64,000 nucleotides of DNA from Dioscorea cayenensis subsp. rotundata (taxonomy: Eukaryota; Streptophyta; Magnoliopsida; Dioscoreales; Dioscoreaceae). Shown one piece after another: positions 49,772-61,170 of the stretch. The position numbers and the translations under genes are program-made. Location of the stretch: NCBI RefSeq assembly GCF_009730915.1, contig NC_052478.1, forward strand, positions 21,742,387 to 21,806,386, read 5' to 3'. The first letter of the stretch is position 1; every line of letters starts with the position of its first letter. The notes below the pieces were generated by a model. It saw only the letters and a program-made list of their open reading frames with translations. It had not been told where the DNA came from and made no database searches.

Positions 49772-51262
49772 TATTTCAGGCATGTCGCAGGGAATGAAAA
49801 ATGAAGGAGCAGAGTGAATTACTGGTTCTATACCTGCTAGAGAGTCAAAAGAGTTTTTTAGCTTAATATCTATGTTTAATTGCAGACATTGTGAATTTTG
49901 AATGTGTCCTATGTGGAATTTTTATGCTGCAGTTTGCTTTATTTTGGCAAATATTGAGTAAAACCGGTGGTTCTTTTCATAAATTTATCTGTTCTTTGTT
50001 AGGTTATGTTTTTCAGTGAATTGTTATTGAATGCAGCATGGTTGTAACTTTGATCCAGTAGGCATTTTGTGAACTTGTTTGATGTCAAGTCATGATCAGC
50101 AAGTACTCATATACGAACGTTCATATCAGCCGTTGAATTTCAATCCAATAGTTGTGCTTAATAGTATTACTTTATAGTATAATTTTATAGTATTATTGTG
50201 TTTATAAATAGTAGCACAGTAAAAATACTCTATTAAATCTATAGAAACTTTTTAAAAATCAAATCAAAACTAATTAATCTAAAGTAAAACCTAATTAATT
50301 CTCACGTCCACAGTTGTCCTATTATATATATATATATGTTTATAAAGATTCAAGTATCTATATATGTAACAATATTTTAAATAACTAACATTTGTTCATC
50401 TTAAATGAACTTAGATAATAGATTTTATAACCATATTGTAATATGATTGAAAATTGAAATAGAGAGAGAGCATGTATAGATTAAGTATTTTAAAGCTTGT
50501 TGAAACTTTAATTACAAGAATACACCTTATTTTTTATAAATAGAGTGTCTTTTGAGAAAACCATATGGATGGTATTGTTCATATTGTAGTCTATGGTTTA
50601 CAATTTACAAAAATAAAATCCTGGTTTTGTATTATTAAAATTCAACGGTTGATATTAGAGCTTTATGTTAGTTATCACACGTTAGATGTAAGAAATAATA
50701 ATGAACTTATATGATCCATGCATGCTATTTTCAAGGAAATAATGTGTTTCCTTTTTTTTTTCCATTAGTAATTAATGGTTTTTTAAAATTATATTTTAAA
50801 ATTGAAATAATGCTAAAGTTTTTTTTTACTGATAAATTTGACCCCTTACTTTGGATTTGATCAAAATAGCTAACTTTTTAATTGATTTAGTGACACTAAG
50901 GATAGATGATTTATTTAGGATAATTGTCACTTTATTGTCATCATCGCAGCAGATTAATCTTTTATTAAATTACCTCATCTTTATTATTTAGTGAATAATA
51001 TAGCATATTTTTGGTACTAGTTTTTTAATATAATATTTTTTTGTTTGGTTGTTCATTTTTCCTATAGTTGTGGAAGCAGTAGTATATCTACTTAAATTAA
51101 ATTAAAATAAAATAAAAATATAAAAAATAAATTATCTCTAAGCCCAATTTCCACAGCCAACCCTATCGAATTGGGCTAGCCTCAGAAGCCCATTGTAATT
51201 GGGCTGAAGCTGGGCTTTAAGAAGGAGAGGGCAGAATAGTAATTTAATATCCTCGCATCGTT
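49772..51262. other. Intergenic region between Asterix and eS19 genes
   Basis: AT-rich, no gene. The Asterix 3' UTR likely ends before 50100. The region before 51262 includes the eS19 promoter. Confidence 0.6.
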
Positions 51263-51263
51263 G

Positions 51264-51270
51264 TATAAAT
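51264..51270 (+). promoter_or_regulatory. TATA box of the eS19 gene
   Basis: TATAAAT sits about 85 bases before the chosen start codon. A start of transcription ~30 bases on (about 51295) would exclude the in-frame upstream ATG at 51287 from the mRNA, which supports 51353 as the start. Confidence 0.6.
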
Positions 51271-51352
51271 AGATGCTTGGGGGAGAATGGACGAAACCCT
51301 AGCGAAGGTTTGGAGGAGCTTTAGCGCCGAAGGAGAAGCAGGGGCAGCTGCG

Positions 51353-53654
51353 ATGGCGATGGAGGCGGGGAGAACCGTGAAGGATGTATCTCCGCATGAG
51401 TTTGTGAAGGCGTACTCCTCTCATCTCAAGCGATCCGGCAAGGTTTTTGATCTGCTTCATTTTTTTTCTATTTCTTTTGTTGATCTTTATTGTAATGCTT
51501 CTTTTTCTGATGGTTTTTGGAGTTCGGGATCTGTTATTCATGTTGATTTACTTTTTTTAGATCTCTCTTTGAGTGATGACGATGTGCGGAATTGTTCTTG
51601 TGTGTAGATTTGATGTTTATAGTGATAGGAAGTTTGGAACTTTGAATGCTTGTATTTTTCGACATTTTTCTCAGTAGATTTTAGAGATGTGTGAATGGAG
51701 TAGTATTGTTTCTTCGGATGTAATGAAATTCTCGTGTTACGCTTCAATTTTTTGAGTCATATTGGAATGAGAAAAAATTTCATCTTGACAGCCATTCTTG
51801 TAAATAGGGTGTTGAATTTTTAGTACTGTTACGCTAATGGTTGTTTTTGAAGGCAACAGGATATTGATTTTTTTTTTTAAGTTGATTTGAACATATTGGA
51901 AAAATTGGCACCCTTGTTTCAATTCTCTGAGCGATAGGCTCATGTCTCATAATGATGAAGTTTGTTAATTGTGTATACATAAGCAGACAACCATAGATTC
52001 TGGATCTTTAGGGCACGTAACTTGTGCTTTCCGAATAATTTTGGATTACATTATCACAACTGAAATACCTCTAAAAAATTGTGGAAGGACTTGGAAATTC
52101 TTCCCTCTTCAGTGTAGAGTTCATCTGTTGAGCAGTATTATACCAAAAGATTATGGGAAACTTTCTTGACCTTGTCAAAGTACACATACCTTTTGCATTT
52201 CTTCTCGTTAGAGTCCCATTGTTGATTCTAACAATAAAATGTAATAGTTGTTACTGTCAAATTTGTTGAGAATTGAAACTTTGGCATGTACAAGGTATTT
52301 AATTTAATTTTTCATCAGGCCACTTCAGATTGTCTTTATGCTTGCTATGATCCCTTGCCTCGTACAATTGTTTTGGTTTCTATCTTTTATGGAAACCATA
52401 AAGCTGTAATCCCAGCATATCTACCAGAATTCACTCATGCCATGATGTGCATTTGTGTACAGAGTTTTAAGTTCTTTGAAAAGCAGCAAAAGTGAATTAT
52501 GATAATTTAGGATGTATTTCATGTTAGTTGTGTGATATGCATTTGTGCCGTGCTTGAACATCTAGGGATGTCTGCTTCTCTGCATATAGAACTTTGGTTG
52601 AGTGTTAGTTTTAATTTAAGATTTTTTTTCCTATTGAACTCTTATCTTATCCTAGGTTTTACTTCCTTGCTTCATTTTCCTCTAATTGGATTGCCACATG
52701 AACAATGCTTTTCTTAGTTCCTGTTGATGTTTTTCTGGTCATCCTAGTAAAATTATAACAATTCAGCAAGTCATGAAAATTAATTGACTAGCATTTTTTT
52801 AGTCTGCTTGTTTTACAGTTATTGACTGTACGCCATTTGGTTTGTCTTGATCTTCTCTTTTGTTTTATAAACAGATGGAACTGCCACACTGGATAGATAT
52901 AGTGAAGACTGGCAGGTTCAAGGAGCTCGCTCCATATGATCCAGACTGGTACTACATCAGAGCAGGTGTGTTTACCATCTATCATTCACCTTTGTTTAAC
53001 CCATTTAATTCTTGCATTTGCTAGCCATAATCTAGCCATCTTCCCACTGCACCCATTTAATTCTTGCATTTCCCAGCCATAATTCAACCATCTTCCTGTT
53101 GTACTCATCATTAACTTCTTCATGCAGCTTCAATGGCAAGAAAGATCTATTTGAGGCAGGGGATCGGAGTAGGTGGTTTTCAGAAGATATATGGAGGGCG
53201 CAAAAGGAATGGGAGCCGCCCACCACATTTCTGCAAGAGCAGTGGGGCTATTGCTCGTCACATCCTGAAACAGTTGCATACCATGGATATCATTGAGATC
53301 GAAGCTAAGGGGTAAGGACAAACTTTCGTTTTCAATTTTGGTTTTCATTCTTGAAACATATATGCTTTCTTCCTGTTCCCTTTCCAAAGCTTGGATAGTG
53401 CATTGCATTCACTAAGATCTTATGATTGCATAAGGCGAATGTTTGACAATTTTAAGAAATGAACTTTTGAAAAGAACACTTTATGATTAGTGTATGACTT
53501 GCCATTGGATCCTTCTGATTGATTATGCATAAGTTCTCAAAACAGATAGCTTTGAAATTTTTTTTGCTTATTATGTTTCAGGGGACGGAAAATTACATCT
53601 ACCGGAAGGCGAGATCTCGATCAAGTTGCAGGAAGGATTGCAGTTGCTGCTTGA
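51353..53654 (+). CDS. RPS19: 40S ribosomal protein S19 (eS19)
   Basis: Four exons, GT-AG, in frame: 51353-51442, 52875-52965, 53128-53311, 53582-53654, giving 145 aa, the usual plant length. Motifs are [76 protein letters not shown] and [16 protein letters not shown]. It is a small-subunit protein of the 40S head needed for 18S rRNA maturation. Start at [11 protein letters not shown] fits the family (Arabidopsis MATGKTVKD). A longer in-frame ATG at 51287 would add 22 residues without family support and precedes the predicted transcription start. Confidence 0.96.
52999..53102. repeat. 52-base tandem duplication in eS19 intron 2
   Basis: Two adjacent units starting ACCCATTTAATTCTTGCATT and carrying AGCCATAAT and CCATCTTCC. 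They differ at about eight positions and end just before the acceptor of exon 3. Confidence 0.92.
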
Positions 53655-54400
53655 ACAAATTCATCAGATGATTTTGTTTATTAAGTTCTGAATTTCAATT
53701 TGTGTTTGCTGTCATCTTTGAGATTTACTGGTCCTGAAGCTCTTCTTAAGGCCTCCCAATTAAGCATACCTCTTGCAATCTATGTTCTTTAATTAAGTAC
53801 ACTTGTGTTGAGTTATTTATTAGTGTTTTGTTCAGAGTTTGCTTTCTTGGTAATTTGGTATATCTATAAAATAGTCTAATTTGGTGGAATTTAGCCTAAA
53901 AATAAGAATTGTCAATTACTGTTTCTTTCCATATTTACTACAATTCTGAATTAAATATTTTTTTTTATATTTAACCAAAGTTTTATTTTCAATTATGGTG
54001 TCCTTCGAATTCTAATTCTATAAGTTTTTTTTAAATTTTTATGTACCATTAAATTTTTTTTATTTTTGACATTAATGATTTTTAAATTTAAATTAATATA
54101 AAGTACATGGGTTGGTGCAACGGTGCAACGGTTGGAGTATTTTTATTATTACAGAAAAAATTCTAAAAATTAAAAAAAAAATAAGAAAAAAATAAATCAT
54201 TATCTTTTTTTTTTCCCTTATATATAATCCCTTCACTTAAAATCTTGCAAAAACAAAAGGACCGTTTTTATTAAAAAAAAAAAAATCCACAGCAAAATAA
54301 TAACTTTCCTTCTCCAGTAATAATAATGAATTTAATTAACAATATGAAAAATCACCTCGATTTTTCTCGATCTAAAAAGTTGGTTCTTGAAATCAGAATA
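53655..54400. other. eS19 3' flank and UGD promoter region
   Basis: No gene is seen. The 3' UTR of eS19 runs into this region (a copy of it recurs inverted at 62693). AT-rich sequence beyond has a TATA-like TTATATATAA near 54219. Confidence 0.5.
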
Positions 54401-56862
54401 GCTGCTATGCTTCCATTAAATTTCTCACTTCCCAAGACTGAAACCCTAATCTACAGAGGAAAAGGAAAGGTAAAGGTAAAGGTATATCAATTTTTTTAAA
54501 TTGCCAGCGATTTTTCATTCACAGAGTGTTTCTGGATCGAATTTTGCAGTGTTCTTCACGTCTTAAACGAACTAATCATTCAATTTGGCGAGATTTGGTA
54601 GCATTTGGCCATCCCCGTGCTTCACGCTAATCAGCCATTAATTTTTCTTATTTTCTTCTACCGGTTTGATAATCTTTGATGTTGATTTGTTTTCTTGCTT
54701 TAAAAACACTCTAAATCCTTTCTTTTTGGGCATCTGCCGTCGTTTTCACTTCTTGGTTTTTAGTTCCTTTTGATTTTTTAATCAAGAAGTGTATTCAAAA
54801 TCTTGGATCTGTTCAAAACCCTAATTAACTTTGGTGATCCTAGTTTTTTTTTTTTCTATTATTTTTTTTTTTCCAGTAAAGATTATGTTTGGAGATGTTT
54901 ATTTGGAGTTTTTGAGATTTTGCTTGCAAAAATTGAATCTTTATTGCATTAGAGCCAAACTTTGTACCACATGTGAAGGAAAAATGAGACGCTTTGACAT
55001 TTCTATTTACTAAAGTGGTTTCTAGGAAAGTTCTCTGCACAAGGTTTGGTGTCTCTTTTATCCCTTTGCTTGTGTCGGTTGAGTAATGGTGGAAAGATGG
55101 GCCTTTTTTTTAATGCAATTGAACATGCTTACTACCAATCTGCACATCATTGCTAAAGTCCTTATCTTTATGGTTTCAATATATTAAAAATTGCTGTGCT
55201 TGATGATTCAGTAATTATAATATCCCATGGTTGATATTTTGTATGTGGTTGTTGACTAGAATCTATGGGCTTGTCTCTTGCTTATGCACATCAATTATTT
55301 ATCTCATTTTACAACTCACAAAAGAAGTCTTCAACTCTGAGGTGTTGGAATAATTCCAGCTAGCTTGTCAGAAAGATGATTACTGTGCATTAGTGGAATG
55401 TTGAATTAGTATATTCTTGTTTTTGTTCTTGTGTTTATAAATCTTTTTTTTTTTTTTTAACCTTGGTTGTAGAGTAAAAGTAACTTCTTTGTTGTTGTGA
55501 AAACTCACTGCCAGTTATGGAATTCTAGAGAGCGTGTTGAATAAATCCAGCTCAGCTATTGGTGCTGACCTTTTTCATGGTTGTTTGTGAGAAGGTGGAA
55601 GGTAGATCTCACAATAGTTTTTGAGTATTTAAGGAGGTCTGAGTCTCCTCTCCTTCCCTGCAGAACTAGCACCATTCTCCATTCTTCCCAATTGTTTCCT
55701 GTTCGTGTCTTCTCTCATCCTGTTCTTCAAAGAGGGGTGCTGGTGAAGTTCCAGTTGGTAACTTTTTTATCTGAATCTTTCATGGCATCCCTAGGATTTT
55801 AAATTTTGTTCTTTGTTTTCTGAATTCCTTCTAAAACGGGTCATTTCCTTTGTTCATTGTTTTTACTTTGATTTTGAGGCTTGTGGGATATTTAGTTGCC
55901 AGATCTGTGCTTTTCCTGTATTGGTTATGTATTCTTTGAATGCAGAGGTGTCATCTCGGTAGTGAAAGCAAGAGAGGCCTTCATTTTTTATTGTGGATGT
56001 ATGCAAAGGTTTTTGCTTTTGATCCGGAGATAGAAAGGGCTTCCTGCAATACAAAGATCTGATTGTAGATGTTTGCTTTGTGCGGATATTTGAGCAGTGT
56101 GTCCTGAAGTTGTTAGATCTGGATCAAAAGATTTCAGTTTTGATTTTGCTGTTGATCCGGTTTGATGTTTTATTGAATGCATCCTTTAATTCTTAGGATT
56201 TGCTCATGTGCTGTCTGGTTTTTGCTCTTGCAGTGATTTGGAGAAATTTGGTTTAACTTCTTCGTCTTCTAATTTGTATATTGTGAAAAGCCTTTGTCAA
56301 ACTATCAGCTGTTTCTTCTCCTCCTTTGATATTTCTTCTGGCCTGTTTGTAGATCTGCAACATTTCTGTCAATCTCTGTTACAAGTTAAGAGTTATTCTC
56401 TCAATACTTTTCAAGTGCCAAATGGCAGTTGATATATGATTGTTTTGCCTTTGTTTGCCTTTTCATATTTGGAAGATCTAATGGCAATTTAGATGTCATA
56501 TGGTTTAGTTTTGTATTAGTACTCTATGTTGTACTATTCCAATATAATCGAATGTCATATCTGCAATTCTGCAGCTGGCCTTTACACATTTTTTTATGCT
56601 TTGAATTTGTTTTTTGATTTTTCTGCATTATATGCTTTGAATTTGTTTTTTGATTTTTCTGCATTAGATCATTAAGGTCATGTGAATAAAAAAAAAAATT
56701 CAAGATGTTTTATTGATGTCCTGATCTGATTAATTTTTAACCATTTGAATGAATGTTTGTAGTGTCAGATCTGTTATTCCTTTTGTCAAACAATATGTGA
56801 ATTGCAGAGTGATCTTCTTACCTCATTTTATGAACTTGTAGGTTGGACGGTAATCTGTAAAC
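54401..56862 (+). other. 5' leader of UGD with a long intron
   Basis: GAAACCCTAATCTACAGAGG near 54439 looks like leader sequence, with donor candidates in AAGGTAAAGG at 54467-54485. Acceptor candidates lie at about 56807 (ATTGCAG|AG) and 56841 (TTGTAG|GTTGG), giving an intron of ~2.3 kb. A long leader intron before a single-exon coding region is the usual plant UGD layout and often supports strong expression. Confidence 0.6.
56595..56666. repeat. Perfect 36-base tandem duplication in the UGD leader intron
   Basis: Two identical adjacent units beginning TATGCTTTGAATTTG and ending TTTTCTGCATTA. Confidence 0.97.
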
Positions 56863-58305
56863 ATGGTGAAGATCTGTTGCATTGGTGCCGGCTATGTTGG
56901 GGGGCCAACCATGGCAGTTATCGCTCTCAAATGCCCATCCATAGAAGTGGTTGTTGTCGACATCTCAGTTGCGCGCATCAACGCATGGAACAGTGACCAG
57001 CTTCCAATTTATGAACCAGGCCTTGATGATGTAGTCAAGCAATGCCGTGGCAGAAACCTCTTTTTCAGCTCGGATGTTGAGAAACATGTTTGCGAGGCTG
57101 ATATCATCTTCGTGTCCGTGAACACGCCGACGAAGACTCGTGGTCTTGGTGCTGGTAAGGCTGCTGATCTCACCTACTGGGAGAGTGCAGCTCGCATGAT
57201 TGCCGATGTCTCCAAAACTGACAAGATTGTGGTCGAGAAATCCACTGTCCCCGTTAAGACTGCCGAGGCCATTGAGAAGATCTTAAGCCACAACAGCAAA
57301 GGAATCAACTATTCCATTCTGTCGAATCCAGAATTTCTTGCTGAGGGTACCGCAATCCAGGACTTGTTCAACCCTGATAGGGTACTTATTGGTGGTCGTG
57401 AGACTCCAGAGGGCCAGAAGGCTGTTCAGGCACTGAAGGCAGTGTATGCTCATTGGGTGCCCGAAGACCGGATTATAACTACAAACTTATGGTCAGCGGA
57501 GCTTTCAAAGCTTGCTGCAAATGCTTTCCTGGCCCAGAGAATCTCGTCGGTCAATGCCATTTCTGCTCTCTGTGAGGCCACTGGAGCTGATGTTGCCGAA
57601 GTGGCGTATTCTGTTGGGAAGGACTCGAGGATCGGGCCCAAATTCTTGAATGCTAGTGTCGGTTTCGGAGGATCCTGCTTTCAGAAGGACATTCTAAATC
57701 TGGTATACATCTGCGAGTGCAATGGCCTTCCTGAGGTTGCTAATTACTGGAAGCAGGTCATCAAGATCAACGACTACCAGAAGAACCGATTCGTCAATCG
57801 TGTCGTATCCTCCATGTTTAACACTGTTTCCGGAAAGAAGATTGCCATTCTTGGATTTGCATTCAAGAAGGACACCGGCGATACAAGGGAGACCCCTGCT
57901 ATTGATGTCTGCAAAGGTCTGTTGGGTGACAAAGCGACGATCAGCATATATGACCCTCAGGTGACAGAGGACCAGATCCAGCGTGATCTATCGATGAACA
58001 AGTTCGATTGGGACCATCCGATCCACCTTCAACCGATGAGTCCCACGGCTGTGAAGCAAGTCAGTGTTACATGGGACGCATACGAGGCTACAAAAGGCGC
58101 TCATGGCGTCTGCATTTTGACCGAATGGGACGAGTTCAAGACACTAGACTACCAGAGGATCTATGATAACATGCAGAAGCCGGCATTTGTCTTCGATGGA
58201 CGCAATGTGGTAGATCATGAGAAGCTTAGGGAGATTGGATTCATTGTCTACTCCATTGGAAAGCCTCTCGATGCTTGGCTCAAGGACATGCCTGCCATGG
58301 CGTAA
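56863..58305 (+). CDS. UGD: UDP-glucose 6-dehydrogenase
   Basis: One uninterrupted 480-aa frame, the standard plant length. It oxidises UDP-glucose with 2 NAD+ to UDP-glucuronate in the cytosol, feeding UDP-xylose, UDP-arabinose and UDP-galacturonate for cell walls. NAD-binding GAGYVGG at residues 9-15, VDIS at 32-35, [10 protein letters not shown] at 85-94, [11 protein letters not shown] at 125-135, [11 protein letters not shown] with Glu161, the KLAAN segment at 216-220, and the catalytic Cys272 in [10 protein letters not shown]. The C-terminal UDP-binding domain ([25 protein letters not shown]) is complete. Codon use is more GC-rich than the surroundings, as expected for a highly expressed gene. 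Start ATG is the first in the frame and begins [10 protein letters not shown] as in the family. Confidence 0.98.
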   Translation: MVKICCIGAGYVGGPTMAVIALKCPSIEVVVVDISVARINAWNSDQLPIYEPGLDDVVKQCRGRNLFFSSDVEKHVCEADIIFVSVNTPTKTRGLGAGKAADLTYWESAARMIADVSKTDKIVVEKSTVPVKTAEAIEKILSHNSKGINYSILSNPEFLAEGTAIQDLFNPDRVLIGGRETPEGQKAVQALKAVYAHWVPEDRIITTNLWSAELSKLAANAFLAQRISSVNAISALCEATGADVAEVAYSVGKDSRIGPKFLNASVGFGGSCFQKDILNLVYICECNGLPEVANYWKQVIKINDYQKNRFVNRVVSSMFNTVSGKKIAILGFAFKKDTGDTRETPAIDVCKGLLGDKATISIYDPQVTEDQIQRDLSMNKFDWDHPIHLQPMSPTAVKQVSVTWDAYEATKGAHGVCILTEWDEFKTLDYQRIYDNMQKPAFVFDGRNVVDHEKLREIGFIVYSIGKPLDAWLKDMPAMA

Positions 58306-59008
58306 AACTTAAAACCGAAGACATTACCATATACTTTGTTGTCGAATTAGGCGGAATTGACTATTCTTTATGCTTTGTTGTGTTTGTTTTACTGCAATGT
58401 AGTGTACTAGTGTTGTTGTCATACCCACCAGCCATTTAGTTGTTCTATGTGAAATGACCGTCAGATCTTTGTATGAATCTCTACTGCTATTCTTGTTTTT
58501 ATCAAAAATTCAAAAGGTTAAAATGGTTATTTCAAAGTGATTACTGTTAGGCTTTTTTTTTTTTAAAATATTAAAAAAAAAATATTTACTAAATTAAGCA
58601 TGTTTGGGATTATTTATAAAAATACGTTGATGAAAAATAAAAAAATTTATCCGTTTTCATTTTTTTTATTATTTATTTTAAAATATAAAAAATGGGAGAG
58701 TTTTTCCGTTTTCAAAATTTTATAATTTTTTTTAATTAAAAAAAAACTCATGCTGCTGTTAACTGTTAATTTTAAAAAAAATTCTTTTTATATAATTAAT
58801 TTCTTAATTAAAAAATAATTGTTGATATATATATATTTATTTATTTTAACGTTTTATTTAAAAAAAACTAGAATCTAAAAAAATATTAGAAAATGTTTCA
58901 ATATATATATCACTATTGGTTTTTCATAAAAATGAAAAATAAAAAAAATTTAAATATATATATATATATATCACCATTAGGCATTAGGGTTTTAGACGTG
59001 TTCATTAT

Positions 59009-59012
<4 letters not shown>
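58306..59012. other. AT-rich interval after UGD
   Basis: UGD 3' UTR to about 58500, then very AT-rich sequence with (AT)n runs near 58825 and 58955. No gene is seen. Confidence 0.6.

Positions 59013-59043
<31 letters not shown>
59013..59043 (+). repeat. (CT)n tract
   Basis: Pure CT run of about 30 bases ending directly before ATG 59044, with an ATTAGGGTTTTA box ~30 bases upstream of it. It is leader-like if the following frame is expressed. Confidence 0.9.
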
Positions 59044-59046
<3 letters not shown>

Positions 59047-59514
59047 GATACCTCCCCACCGTCACCCCCAACCTCACCACGACGCCGCTCTCTTTTCCGT
59101 TTCTCTTTGTCCCCACCGCCACCAGGATTATCTAATCTTCGGCTGGCCCCGCCGCCACCACCCGGGCTCTCTTTTCTTCTAATGTCCCCACCGCCATCCC
59201 CACTCCCATCCCCATCCCCATCCCCACCTCCATCTCCATCCCCATCCCCATCCCCACCTCCATTCCCATCCCCATCCCCACCTTCATCTCCATCCCCATC
59301 CCCATCCCCATCCGGGTCACCCGGGCAACTCCCATCCCCACCCTCACCCCCACCTTCATCCCCACTGGACTGGGTTTTGGTGGGGGTTTTCCTGGCAGGC
59401 ATATTTTATCACGGCCGACATTGCTCGCAGGGGTGGAGCACGGGGACTGTTCAAGCACGCACTCATACGGTTCGTCACGTTCGTTCTGCAAATGCTGGAA
59501 AAGACCGAGGATGA
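59044..59514 (+). CDS. Hypothetical Pro/Ser-rich protein built on a minisatellite
   Basis: 156-aa frame. Residues ~1-50 are Pro/Ser/Arg/Leu-rich. Residues ~50-115 are SPSP/PPP-type repeats, then a short hydrophobic stretch (LDWVLVGVFLAGIF). No known domain. In the next frame the end of the region reads RGGARGLFKHALIRF and FVLQMLEKTEDE, closing with an acidic SAETDDDE tail and a stop at 59543-59545. A short intron or frame change near 59395-59430 might join the two. The CT-rich leader and AGGGTTTT box support expression; the repeat nature argues for caution. The function is unknown. Confidence 0.35.
59183..59360. repeat. CCATCCCCA-type minisatellite
   Basis: Irregular array of CCATCC, CCCATC and CCACCT hexamers. 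All six frames stay open across much of it, so open frames here are weak evidence for coding. Confidence 0.9.
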
Positions 59515-59545
59515 GCAAAGTGCCGAGACTGATGATGATGAGTGA

Positions 59546-59990
59546 GCTGGTGGTAGTGTATTTAGCTTAATTATCAAATTGTTTATCTTAAAGTAAATAC
59601 TCTTAAATATCTGTTTGAATGTGATATGAATGTGATGTTAATTAATGAAAATGCCTGTTAATTTGAATGTTTTTAATTTATCGTTGTAATATATATATGT
59701 ATATAGGTTTTTAATTTCTAGTTCTATTAAGAACTAATCATTTAACTTTGAATCAAAGTAGAAAAAAATTTTTATCCTATTCCTATAGGAGTGGGGAAAT
59801 AAATAAAAAAAATTAAAGTAAAAAATAATAATTAAGAAAAAATATATAAAAAAAAAGGAGAGGGAGAATATATATATTGATTTAAAATAAATTAAAAAAA
59901 TGTTTGAAATTCAAAACTCAAAAATTGGCAAACCCTAAGCAATAAGGGTAGTTTTGTAATCTTCTCTCCTATGTAAACCCTAAATACCCA
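59546..59990. other. AT-rich spacer
   Basis: No gene is seen. A TATA-rich stretch with AAACCCTAAATACCC at its right edge begins the next gene's presumed promoter/leader. Confidence 0.5.
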
Positions 59991-60030
59991 ATTAATTCAC
60001 TTTCTAGGGTTTCTCACCTCACAGCAAAGG

Positions 60031-60360
60031 TTTTGGCGGCTGGCTTTCGAACTGATCTCTTCTGGGTGAGGTGAGCGTTCTTCTCTTCTTGCGATCCATG
60101 GCCAAACTCTAGATTTCTCGATTTTCTTATTAATGTCTTAATTTGCTGATGTTGTATGTTTATGATTCCTTGTTTAGTTTCACTTCGAGGGGTTCTTTCG
60201 GCGGCTGGGGATCTGATCTCCTCTCCTCTCGGTGAGCGTTCTCTTCATGGGATCCATGGCCAAGTGCTATGGACTACTCGTTGTTCTCTTATAAAAATCT
60301 TAATTTGCTGATGTTTGATGTTTTTAATGATTGCTTATTTAGTTTGTTTCTTTGAAGAGA
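60031..60360 (+). repeat. Tandem duplication in the leader of the transposase-domain gene
   Basis: Two units of ~164 bases. Shared blocks are GGCGGCTGG, CTGATCTC, GGTGAGCGTTCT, GGATCCATGGCCAA or CGATCCATGGCCAA, CTTAATTTGCTGATG and TTTAGTTT. Each unit has a potential splice donor (GGTGAGCG) and an ATGGCCAA start, so alternative first exons are possible. Confidence 0.82.
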
Positions 60361-61170
60361 TAGATTGAGATTAAATATTGATGTTTTCAGCTTGTAAACA
60401 TATTAGTGAATAATCTTGAAATTTCTTCTTTTCATTGTCACTGAATTTGTTTGACATGTTGATTTTGAAGTTTTGAGTATATATATGGTAGAGTTCATTT
60501 ATTTATTTAATTCTTTTATAATTTTGTTTTCAATGCAAACTTTCAAAATTTTGATGATAAAAAAAAAGTCCTAGTGATATTTGTGGGTCTGATGAACTCT
60601 CTATGATTGCAACACAAAACAAGCAAAATAAAATTAATCATGCAAACAGTAATACAATAACAACATTTTTTTTTTTTTTTTGGCAAAAATCAAGACCATT
60701 AATTCCAGGCCAGCTAAAATAAACTGCATTCGGTCCTGGCACTTATCTCTGAATATCCTGAAGTGCTCTGTTGTAAGTTGAGAGACCTGCTGAACAAGTC
60801 CTTTGAATAGCAACAGTCGTAATATAATTACTTGCATTCTGTTGGATCCATGATAGAATCACACTTTGATATATTTATTTTACTTTAATTGAAACATGTT
60901 TTTCCTATGTTTTGTTTTACTTTAGTACCAAATTGATTTATTTGTCCATACTAATCTTGCTTCCAGTTAGGAAGTCTTTGATAAGTGCACACTGTTACTA
61001 GGACCTTTACTCTATGTCATTGATCTTATTACAAAGCTATTGTACCTATGACTACAACCCAATTAAATAAATCTTTACTTAAATAGCATTTCATGTTTTT
61101 ATTTTAAATTTTTAATTCTCATAAATAACTCAAATCAATTGTTATTATTTCAGTTTTAATTTCTTAACTT
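60361..61170. other. Leader intron region of the transposase-domain gene
   Basis: AT-rich with a T13-type run near 60668. A GC-richer patch at 60690-60860 has an open frame on the minus strand without recognisable similarity. A 3' splice site candidate (TTATTTCAG) lies at about 61145-61153, just upstream of the start codon. Confidence 0.35.

Noticed and set aside
51287-51352. In-frame upstream ATG of the eS19 gene
   Set aside because: It lies before the transcription start predicted from the TATA box at 51264 and adds residues absent in the family.
59132-59518. Minus-strand Met/Gly- or Gly/Asp-rich frames
   Set aside because: By-products of the CCATCC minisatellite, open in all frames.
60634-60837. 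Minus-strand frame in a GC-richer patch
   Set aside because: Searched by eye for LINE, copia or host motifs without a convincing match.
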